A DNA stretch of 27,156 bases. It comes from a virus. A program made the translations under genes and the position numbers. The first letter of the stretch is position 1. Each line of letters starts with the position of its first letter. Location: the IMG/VR virus record IMGVR_UViG_3300043570_000312, positions 1-27,156 of that record; one strand, 5' to 3'. Of this stretch, positions 22,457 to 27,156 are shown piece by piece. Under the pieces are notes generated by a model. It was not told where the DNA came from. It was given only the letters and a program-made list of their open reading frames with translations, and made no database searches.

Positions 22457-22668
22457 TGGCATACAGTAGAAAAAACATATCCAATGCAGGAGACAGAGTT
22501 GTTCTAGAGAAAGCCGAAGCAAGGGAAATATACCGAACTTGGCAATCCCTGAGAGACAATGATTTTGTTCGTGCCAGGCTTGAGCGTTGCGAAAAGGTCT
22601 ATGGATCAGGAGCAAGAGATCGGGTCAGGTTTTATATGCGTCAAATGAAAGAAGGACAAATTGAATGA
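22456..22668 (+). CDS. Small basic unknown protein
   Basis: The 70-aa product is helical and basic (RKNISNAGDRVVLEKAEARE, then RVRFYMRQMKEGQIE). I have an impression of short phage proteins upstream of methyltransferase or nuclease genes but cannot name a function. Its end overlaps the starts of both the methyltransferase and the overlapping ORF, and AAGGA near its end serves them. A regulatory palindrome overlaps its own start codon. Confidence 0.55.
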   Translation: MAYSRKNISNAGDRVVLEKAEAREIYRTWQSLRDNDFVRARLERCEKVYGSGARDRVRFYMRQMKEGQIE

Positions 22669-23632
22669 GTTGGCTTTATTCGCAGGTGCTGGTGGAGGCA
22701 TTCTTGGGGGACATCTCCTTGGATGGAGAACAGTCTGTGCAGTCGAGTGGGAGCAATACCCCGCAAGCGTACTGTGCGCCAGACAAAATGACGGGCTTCT
22801 CCCGCCTTTCCCGATTTGGGATGACGTACAAACCTTTAAAGGAGAGCCTTGGAGAGGAATTGTTGACGTTGTATCTGGCGGCTTTCCATGCACCGACATT
22901 TCCGCAGCAGGAAAAGGAGCAGGAATTGATGGAGAAGCCTCTGGAATGTGGCGAGAAATGGCGAGGATCATTCACGAAGTACGACCCCGATACGTCTTTG
23001 TGGAGAACTCACCAATGCTCACTTCTAGGGGACTTGGAAGAGTTCTCGGAGACCTGGCCGCAATGGGGTTTGATGCGAAATGGGGAGTGTTGGGAGCAGC
23101 GGACGTTGGAGCGCCACATCAGAGGGACAGGATATGGATTGTCGCCAAATGGCGTGGACAGCTTCCACACGCCCAACACGACAGGATTAGATGGTGGGAG
23201 CAACAGCAGGAAAGCATTAAAACAACGCATCGACAAATGGCCAACTCCAACGTCATCGGATTGGATGAACCCAAAACAAAACGGGATCGAACTCACGAAC
23301 AACAGATTTGTCAGAACGAGCTTGACTACGGGAACGAAATTCGGGGCGAAGCTATCAGATGCGGTCAACTTGGAAATGAAGAAGAATTGGCCAACCCCAC
23401 AAGTAGCGGACTACAAGGACAGGGGAAATCTGAGCAATCCATCAATTCAAAGACGTATGGAGATTGGGAAACAAGTCAATTTGCAGATGTGTGTGAGTCA
23501 GACTTCTGGGCAACTGAACCCGATGTGGGTAGAGTGGTTAATGGGATGGCCTCAAGGGTGGACAGAATTAAAGCCCTCGGAAATGGACAAGTCCCCTTGT
23601 GTGCAGCTACCGCATGGAGAATCCTAAAATGA
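22661..23632 (+). CDS. C5 cytosine DNA methyltransferase
   Basis: The 323-aa protein has all major m5C methyltransferase motifs: motif I at the N-terminus (LALFAGAGGGILGGHLLGW, 4-22), motif IV GGFPC with catalytic Cys77, motif VI VENS at 114-117, motif VIII APHQRDRIWIVA at 151-162, and motif X GNGQVP at 307-312. The target-recognition region between VIII and X is polar and variable, as usual. The only usable start is TTG 22661, since motif I begins at residue 4 and a stop lies just upstream. It likely protects phage DNA from restriction. A second long ORF overlaps it in the +1 frame. Confidence 0.85.
   Translation: MNELALFAGAGGGILGGHLLGWRTVCAVEWEQYPASVLCARQNDGLLPPFPIWDDVQTFKGEPWRGIVDVVSGGFPCTDISAAGKGAGIDGEASGMWREMARIIHEVRPRYVFVENSPMLTSRGLGRVLGDLAAMGFDAKWGVLGAADVGAPHQRDRIWIVAKWRGQLPHAQHDRIRWWEQQQESIKTTHRQMANSNVIGLDEPKTKRDRTHEQQICQNELDYGNEIRGEAIRCGQLGNEEELANPTSSGLQGQGKSEQSINSKTYGDWETSQFADVCESDFWATEPDVGRVVNGMASRVDRIKALGNGQVPLCAATAWRILK
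22665..23627 (+). CDS. Long ORF fully overlapping the methyltransferase gene (+1 frame)
   Basis: This 320-codon frame is open from ATG 22665 to TAA 23627. The AAGGA site at 22652-22656 fits its ATG (8 nt) better than the methyltransferase TTG (4 nt). The predicted protein is not typical shadow sequence. It begins with MSWLYSQVLVEAF and contains SFTKYDPDTSLWRTHQCSLL, SETWPQWGLMRNGECW, two WPTP motifs in the middle and a Trp-rich end (NPMWVEWLMGWPQGWTELKP). These match my memory of an unnamed protein family seen in phages and bacteria near methyltransferases. Function unknown. That both frames are translated is inferred. Confidence 0.55.
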   Translation: MSWLYSQVLVEAFLGDISLDGEQSVQSSGSNTPQAYCAPDKMTGFSRLSRFGMTYKPLKESLGEELLTLYLAAFHAPTFPQQEKEQELMEKPLECGEKWRGSFTKYDPDTSLWRTHQCSLLGDLEEFSETWPQWGLMRNGECWEQRTLERHIRGTGYGLSPNGVDSFHTPNTTGLDGGSNSRKALKQRIDKWPTPTSSDWMNPKQNGIELTNNRFVRTSLTTGTKFGAKLSDAVNLEMKKNWPTPQVADYKDRGNLSNPSIQRRMEIGKQVNLQMCVSQTSGQLNPMWVEWLMGWPQGWTELKPSEMDKSPCVQLPHGES

Positions 23633-24057
23633 CATTTATGGTCACTTTCAAAGTAGACGCTAACCCTGTTGGCAAACAAAGGGCTAGATACGTCAAAAGG
23701 GGAAACTTTGTGCAAACTTACACCCCTGAGAAAACTAGAACCTATGAGACTTTAATCAAAGATTCTGCAATCGAGGCAATGGGTGCTTCTGAACCATTGG
23801 AAACCCCTGTTAGCCTTTATCTCTATATTCGAGTGCCAATCCCTAAGTCATGCACCAAAAAGCGGTTAGAAGCCATTGATAACGGGTCAGAGAAGCCAAC
23901 AAAGAAGCCTGACGCAAGCAATATCCTAAAGAGCGTAGAAGATGGCATGAACGGGGTCGTTTACCATGACGACTCGCAGATCATAAACATCCATGTAACC
24001 AAGGTTTACTCAAGTCTGCCAGGTGTTGATATTTGCGTAAAAGAATGCCTAGATTAG
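23629..24057 (+). CDS. rusA: RusA-family Holliday junction resolvase
   Basis: Start at ATG 23629, overlapping the methyltransferase stop, with GGAGA 8 nt upstream. The 142-aa product matches RusA: an N-terminal PVGKQRAR, then the active-site block KPDASNILKSVEDGMNGVVYHDD with D95, K101, D105 and D114/D115. RusA dimers cut four-way junctions formed in replication and recombination, which suits the ERF protein of the leftward operon. The stop codon TAG is the first part of a TAGGG palindrome. Confidence 0.85.
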   Translation: MTFMVTFKVDANPVGKQRARYVKRGNFVQTYTPEKTRTYETLIKDSAIEAMGASEPLETPVSLYLYIRVPIPKSCTKKRLEAIDNGSEKPTKKPDASNILKSVEDGMNGVVYHDDSQIINIHVTKVYSSLPGVDICVKECLD

Positions 24058-24069
24058 GGTAAATCCCTA
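24055..24069. promoter_or_regulatory. Palindrome TAGGG-TAAAT-CCCTA
   Basis: A perfect 5-bp inverted repeat with a 5-nt centre begins at the rusA stop codon and lies about 50 nt before ATG 24122. TTTAAT at 24097-24102 could be a -10 box for the next gene, without a clear -35. The site is the same as the operator in the leftward promoter. Confidence 0.5.
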
Positions 24070-24121
24070 TGGTATTACGCCAACAATTAGGTAAGATTTA
24101 ATTTTTAACAGGAGTTACATC

Positions 24122-24373
24122 ATGGAATCAACTTGGGAATTTGACACAACAGTGGGTGCTGGTAGCGAAGTGGTTACAGTAGTTTATGAGTATTCATCAG
24201 ACGAGGATGGCACTTATAACGAGTCCATTAAAGAAATTTGGTATCAAAACAGAAGTGTCAACGTCATTGGATTGCTAAGTGACGAGGCATTTAAGGAATT
24301 AGAGTGTGAGGCAGCAATGCGTTTTCAGCACCATAAGCTCAACTTTAAGCAAACATCGGATATTCAGCCATGA
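24122..24373 (+). CDS. Small acidic unknown protein
   Basis: The 83-aa protein has a beta-rich start (WEFDTTVGAGSEVVTVVYEY), an acidic centre and a C-terminal helix (DEAFKELECEAAMRFQHH). A good ribosome site (CAGGAG) lies about 8 nt before the ATG. Its stop overlaps the next ATG. No family recognised; small proteins of this layout often accompany phage recombination genes. Confidence 0.6.
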   Translation: MESTWEFDTTVGAGSEVVTVVYEYSSDEDGTYNESIKEIWYQNRSVNVIGLLSDEAFKELECEAAMRFQHHKLNFKQTSDIQP

Positions 24374-24696
24374 GCGACAATCCCCACAAGGCCATACAAT
24401 TCTTGATTGACACGGCAGAACCCTATAGCAAGGCTAAAGCTAGTCGAATCTACCTTGAGGGTTTCCTTAAATCACGCAAGGCTCAGTTAATGAGCCAGGC
24501 AGGGACTGAGGTTTTGGGTAAACAAGAGACCTATGCCTATGCCCATGCAGATTATGTAGGCATCTTAGAAGGCATCAGGGAAGCCGTAGAGATCGAGGAA
24601 AAGCATCGTTGGATGATGACCGCAGCCCAAGCTAGGATCGAGGTCTGGCGAACAGAACAGTACTCAGCCCGAATGGAAATTAAAGCAACCCAATGA
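24370..24696 (+). CDS. Helical phage protein of unknown function
   Basis: The 108-aa protein is almost wholly helical (KASRIYLEGFLKSRKAQLMS, then AYAHADYVGILEGIREAVE and a final charged helix with AAQARIEVWRTEQYSAR). I associate this pattern with a conserved protein next to HNH or Ref-like nuclease genes, without an assigned role. It overlaps both neighbours by ATGA junctions. Confidence 0.65.
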   Translation: MSDNPHKAIQFLIDTAEPYSKAKASRIYLEGFLKSRKAQLMSQAGTEVLGKQETYAYAHADYVGILEGIREAVEIEEKHRWMMTAAQARIEVWRTEQYSARMEIKATQ

Positions 24697-24974
24697 ACAA
24701 CAAGCTGAACGCAAAAGAGAGATTGCACCTGGCAAGGGTTAAAAGTCTCCCATGTTCAGTATGCGAGGCATCAGGGCCATCAGAAGCCCATCACTTTAAG
24801 CAGGGTCTCCAGTACACCTGTATAGCCCTATGTGTAGACTGCCACCGGAATCCTGTACTTGGATGGCACGGGCAAAAGAGGGCATGGTCGATAAGGAAGA
24901 TGGATCAGATAGAGGCACTCAACGAGACCATCAGGAATCTCATCGAGCATAGCCCCTCTAGATCACCATTCTAG
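24693..24974 (+). CDS. Ref-like / HNH-type zinc nuclease
   Basis: The 93-aa protein has the layout of RecA-dependent Ref-like nucleases: a basic start, CSVC (21-24), EAHH (31-34) and CVDCHRN ... WHG. This gives a Cys/His zinc site and a His-metal active-site candidate. Phage P1 Ref cuts DNA near RecA filaments. It ends the rightward replication block and is coupled to the helical protein upstream. The specific family is likely but not certain; a generic HNH nuclease is the alternative. Confidence 0.65.
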   Translation: MNNKLNAKERLHLARVKSLPCSVCEASGPSEAHHFKQGLQYTCIALCVDCHRNPVLGWHGQKRAWSIRKMDQIEALNETIRNLIEHSPSRSPF

Positions 24975-24986
24975 AAAACAAAAGAT

Positions 24987-25094
24987 TTACTTTACTAATA
25001 CGTCAAAGTAAGCAAGCAGCCCAACGCACAGGGCTAGGCCGACAACAACGGCAGTAGCCAGGTCAAGGAAGAGATCAGATTTAAAGAAGTTCAT
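24987..25094 (-). CDS. Tiny membrane protein on the opposite strand
   Basis: A 35-aa ORF runs against its neighbours, from ATG 25094 to TAA 24987. AAGGGTG lies about 8 nt upstream of the start. The product has a polar start (MNFFKSDLF), one hydrophobic helix (LATAVVVGLALCVGLLAYF) and a lysine end. It fills the otherwise empty space between the nuclease gene and the next control region. It may be real but is only supported by hydrophobicity and the ribosome site. Confidence 0.45.
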   Translation of the reverse strand: MNFFKSDLFLDLATAVVVGLALCVGLLAYFDVLVK

Positions 25095-25113
25095 TGTTTA
25101 CACCCTTAGAGTC

Positions 25114-25128
25114 ACTAGTTCCGCTAGT
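25114..25128. repeat. Inverted repeat ACTAG-N5-CTAGT
   Basis: A perfect 5-bp inverted repeat with centre TTCCG lies upstream of the tiny minus-strand ORF and 115 nt before the next rightward gene. It may be a binding site or part of a weak hairpin. It is unlike the TAGGG family. Confidence 0.3.
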
Positions 25129-25151
25129 CCGGTTAAAGGAATATTAATTCA

Positions 25152-25195
25152 TTGACAGACAAAAAAAATAGGGATAAACCCTAATAAAGTACAAT
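25152..25195 (+). promoter_or_regulatory. Control region with TTGACA, palindrome and TACAAT
   Basis: A consensus -35 TTGACA lies at 25152-25157. The perfect palindrome TAGGG-ATAAA-CCCTA is at 25169-25183, and TACAAT at 25190-25195 could be a -10, but it is 32 nt from TTGACA. A 17-nt spacing would put TAAACC at 25175 as the -10, inside the palindrome. Either way the palindrome overlaps promoter parts. The ribosome site GGAGAGG precedes ATG 25229. Confidence 0.5.
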
Positions 25196-25228
25196 TAATT
25201 TAATTTAATTACTGGAGAGGTTAGAAGC

Positions 25229-25459
25229 ATGGCTAGACCCCCAAAGGCAGATACAGTCCAGTTCCGAAGAAAACTAGACAACCCAAAGCTGCAAATACTT
25301 TTATCCGCTGGACAAGGCAACATTAGCCAAGGTTTCGAGAACTTGTTAGCCCTGTACCATCATCTCCACTCTATAGGGTATAGAACAGAAGACCCATTGG
25401 ATACAATAGGGTTCGTAACTAACCTATCCGAGGATAAAGGATCAGCCCTTAACAGATGA
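25229..25459 (+). CDS. Small basic protein, possible regulator
   Basis: The 76-aa protein starts with a basic, AT-hook-like end (MARPPKADTVQFRRKL) and has a predicted helical core with NISQGFENLLALYHHLH. The pattern seems to recur in small phage proteins that are thought to bind DNA. It stands alone between two groups of TAGGG palindromes, which makes it a candidate for the protein that binds them. Nothing shows this directly. Confidence 0.55.
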   Translation: MARPPKADTVQFRRKLDNPKLQILLSAGQGNISQGFENLLALYHHLHSIGYRTEDPLDTIGFVTNLSEDKGSALNR

Positions 25460-25617
25460 ATCTATAGGGAGTTAGATAAGGAATAGATAGAGGGAAGGAA
25501 GGGTAACTGAAATGGAATTGGTGGGAATTGAGATTGATTCAAGTACACCCGAAAAGCACCCTCCAACTCTTTTGCTCTTTCTCCACTTAACATAACAACT
25601 TAACATAACGCAAAACT

Positions 25618-25678
25618 TAGGGTAAACCCTTAGGTGAAAACCCTACCCTTAGGTATAAACCCTTAAGGGTAAACCCTA
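25618..25678. repeat. Array of four TAGGG-N5-CCCTA-like palindromes
   Basis: Four imperfect 15-bp sites start at 25618, 25631, 25650 and 25664. Their half-sites are TAGGG/CCTTA, TAGGT/CCCTA, TAGGT/CCCTT and TAAGG/CCCTA, with A-rich centres. Spacings are 13, 19 and 14 nt. The perfect single copies elsewhere suggest one protein binds all of them. Confidence 0.6.
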
Positions 25679-25697
25679 GGTGGATGGGCATACAGTA

Positions 25698-25721
25698 GGG
25701 GGGGGGAGGGGGTAGGTTGGG
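25698..25721 (+). repeat. G-rich tract, G-quadruplex candidate
   Basis: Runs of nine G, five G, two G and three G occur within 24 nt, separated by one to two bases. It could form a G-quadruplex in single-stranded DNA or RNA, although one run has only two G. It is the longest homopolymer in the window and follows the palindrome array. Confidence 0.5.
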
Positions 25722-25804
25722 TCTGTAGATATTTGTGTACCCGCCTATCCTCTGAAAAGGTAAAAAAGGTAATATCGGTAATCACTTCCTAGAAAGGGAA
25801 AAAA

Positions 25805-26176
25805 GTGGAAACATTAAAGAGAGGTCGAGGAAGGCCCAAGGGAAGCGTTAAGATGACCATACAGAGGTTTGCTGACAATCCACCCCTAGTACTACCTAAG
25901 ACAGACCATCAACGTCTCAAAGAGCTTAAAGAGCTTATGATTAGGTCTGGAGGTAAGGATGTGGCTCAGAAGGTTATTGAGATAGCCCTTAATGATGAGC
26001 ATCCACATCAATTGGTAGCACTCAAGATGTGTCTTGATAGGACTCTTCCTGTTTCTTTGTTTGAAAAGGATAAGTCTCAAAGAAGTGCCGTAACCATCAA
26101 TATCACTGGTTTAGGACAAGAACCAATGGTAGTGGACACTGAACAACCTGAAGATGTAGAGGCTAAATATGGCTGA
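25805..26176 (+). CDS. terS: Terminase small subunit candidate
   Basis: This 123-aa protein starts with GTG, with AAGGGA about 6 nt upstream. The N-terminus is an AT-hook-like basic segment (KRGRGRPKGS), followed by helical segments that could form the DNA-binding and oligomer core (KELKELMIRSGGKDVAQKVI), and an acidic end. It directly precedes and overlaps the terminase large-subunit gene by 8 nt, the normal order. TerS recognises the packaging site, which often lies in or near its gene. The call relies mainly on that order. Confidence 0.65.
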   Translation: METLKRGRGRPKGSVKMTIQRFADNPPLVLPKTDHQRLKELKELMIRSGGKDVAQKVIEIALNDEHPHQLVALKMCLDRTLPVSLFEKDKSQRSAVTINITGLGQEPMVVDTEQPEDVEAKYG

Positions 26177-27156
26177 TCTGAACTTTAGTCTCTTGCCCTG
26201 GCAACAAGAGGTATTTAAGGATACGACTAGGTTTAAGGTTGTGGCTGCTGGGCGTAGGTGCGGTAAGAGTAGGATGGCGGCAGTTACCCTACTGATAGAA
26301 GGACTCAAGTGTCCACAAGGCTCTGCGGTTCTCTACGTTAGTCCCACTATGGGACAATCAAGACAGATTATTTGGGACTTACTGCTAGACCTTGGTAGAG
26401 AGGTTATTCAGAGCAGTCATGTAAACAACTTGGACATTACCCTGATAAACGGGGCTAGGATATACGTTCGTGGTGCGGATAGACCTGATACCCTTCGTGG
26501 TGTCTCATTGACCTATGCCGTTCTCGATGAGGTGGCAGACATTAAACCCGAGGCTTGGGAACAGGTCATTCGGGCAAGTTTGTCTGATAAACGGGGGAGA
26601 GCACTCTTTATTGGCACTCCTAAAGGTAGAAATTGGTTCTACGATACCTTCAAACTAGGCGAGTCAGAGGATGATCCTGATTGGAAGTCGTGGCACTTCA
26701 CCACTGCTGATAACCCCTTGATTGACCAAGCAGAGATAGATTCCGCTAAAAAGACCCTAAGTTCCTTCGCTTTCAAGCAAGAGTTTATGGCTTCTTTCAC
26801 CAATGCGGGTTCGGATATTTTCAAGGAAGAGTGGATCAAATACGGGGTAAAGCCTGAGCATGGAAGCTATTACATCGCTGTTGACCTGGCAGGATTCGAG
26901 GAAGTTGCCAAACAAGCAGCCAATTCTAAGAAGCGTCTAGACGAGTCTGCTATCTCAATCGTTAAGGTGACAGACGATGGGAAGTGGTTTGTTGAGAAGA
27001 TTGAACATGGGCGTTGGGACATCCGAGAGACCGCTTCTAAGATACTGATTGCCATTCGGGACTACCGCCCTTTAAGTGTGGGGATAGAGAGGGGGGCGCT
27101 AAAGAACGCTGTTTTGCCCTATCTGAGTGACTTGATGCGTAAGAACAACACCTATG
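26169..27156 (+). CDS. terL: Terminase large subunit (cut by the window end)
   Basis: A frame from ATG 26169 stays open to the window edge, giving 329 codons. It has the packaging ATPase motifs: Walker A-type AAGRRCGKSRMA (about residues 26-37), Walker B YAVLDEVAD (about 116-124) and the coupling motif IGTPKG (about 148-153). The start of the nuclease domain follows: AVDLAG (about 239-244) and SVGIERG, carrying acidic metal ligands. It packs DNA into the prohead and cuts it. The rest of the nuclease domain is outside the window. Confidence 0.9.
   Translation, partial: MADLNFSLLPWQQEVFKDTTRFKVVAAGRRCGKSRMAAVTLLIEGLKCPQGSAVLYVSPTMGQSRQIIWDLLLDLGREVIQSSHVNNLDITLINGARIYVRGADRPDTLRGVSLTYAVLDEVADIKPEAWEQVIRASLSDKRGRALFIGTPKGRNWFYDTFKLGESEDDPDWKSWHFTTADNPLIDQAEIDSAKKTLSSFAFKQEFMASFTNAGSDIFKEEWIKYGVKPEHGSYYIAVDLAGFEEVAKQAANSKKRLDESAISIVKVTDDGKWFVEKIEHGRWDIRETASKILIAIRDYRPLSVGIERGALKNAVLPYLSDLMRKNNTY

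Larger units (their letters stand above)
25460..25804. other. 345-nt non-coding control region before terminase
   Basis: No supported gene lies here. A 27-codon frame at 25512-25595 has a good AAGGAAGGG ribosome site but no recognisable product, and may be a leader peptide or chance. The region holds the TAGGG repeat array, a G-rich tract and the GTG start of the terminase small-subunit gene at its end. It is a reasonable location for packaging-start or late-promoter control. Confidence 0.6.

Noticed and set aside
23009-23368. Minus-strand ORF opposite the methyltransferase gene
   Set aside because: Cysteine/serine/proline-rich shadow of two overlapping forward frames; no independent support.
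25618-25678. Telomere-like reading of the TTAGGG/TAAACCC repeats
   Set aside because: Similarity to eukaryotic telomere repeats is superficial: the units are palindromic, irregularly spaced and match single operator-like sites elsewhere in this phage.
25618-25678. CRISPR array
   Set aside because: Repeats are only about 15 bp, overlapping or separated by a few bases, with no spacers of constant length and no cas genes.
1-27156. tRNA genes and integrase or attachment site
   Set aside because: No cloverleaf with a T-arm GTTCGA pattern and no tyrosine or serine recombinase motifs were found by eye in the window.

Overview
The window is a densely packed fragment of a tailed double-stranded DNA phage that infects a Gram-negative bacterium. 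Two things support the Gram-negative host: an Rz-type inner-membrane spanin, and an outer-membrane lipoprotein spanin read from an internal +1 frame. The tail set (adaptor, stabilisation-like protein, fibres, large glycine- and glutamine-rich putative ejection proteins, no sheath and no tape measure seen) suggests a short-tailed, podovirus-like particle. Base composition is moderately AT-rich, and many small genes resemble those of uncultured freshwater proteobacterial phages. A Burkholderiales-like host is a guess. No tRNA, rRNA, CRISPR array, integrase or DNA polymerase was seen.

Layout. (1) 1-7343, + strand: end of an unknown gene, head-tail adaptor, stabilisation-like protein, a repetitive tail fibre, a free-standing GIY-YIG homing endonuclease, a second fibre-like protein and a fibre-assembly-like protein. 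(2) 7353-13000: three large probable internal virion (ejection) proteins. (3) 13002-15617: a translationally coupled chain of small membrane proteins leading into holin candidate, i-spanin/o-spanin and GH19 endolysin. (4) 15653-17140: small zincin-like protein, metallophosphoesterase and a tiny membrane protein. (5) 17149-19295, - strand: early operon with MazG-like hydrolase, winged-helix protein, SSB-like protein, ERF single-strand annealing protein and small unknowns. (6) 19296-19474: divergent control region with a leftward promoter whose spacer holds a perfect TAGGG-N5-CCCTA palindrome. (7) 19475-24974, + strand: DUF1376 replication-type protein, a 7-deazaguanine cassette (TGT/DpdA-like protein, 80-aa QueF/T-fold-like protein, YhhQ/VUT-type transporter), C5 cytosine methyltransferase overlapped almost end to end by a second long ORF, RusA resolvase and a Ref-like nuclease. 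(8) 24975-25804: regulatory DNA with more of the same palindromes, a four-copy array and a G-rich tract. (9) 25805-27156: terminase small subunit and the start of the large subunit, cut by the window end. If the genome is circularly organised, the missing part (rest of terL, portal, capsid) would join 27156 to 1.

The most unusual points are the compact salvage-and-modify cassette at 20892-22350, which suggests the phage imports a 7-deazaguanine base and inserts it into DNA; the roughly 960-nt same-strand gene overlap at 22661-23632; and a family of 15-bp palindromes recurring in the early control regions and upstream of terminase. All functional statements come from motifs recognised by eye; no database search was run.
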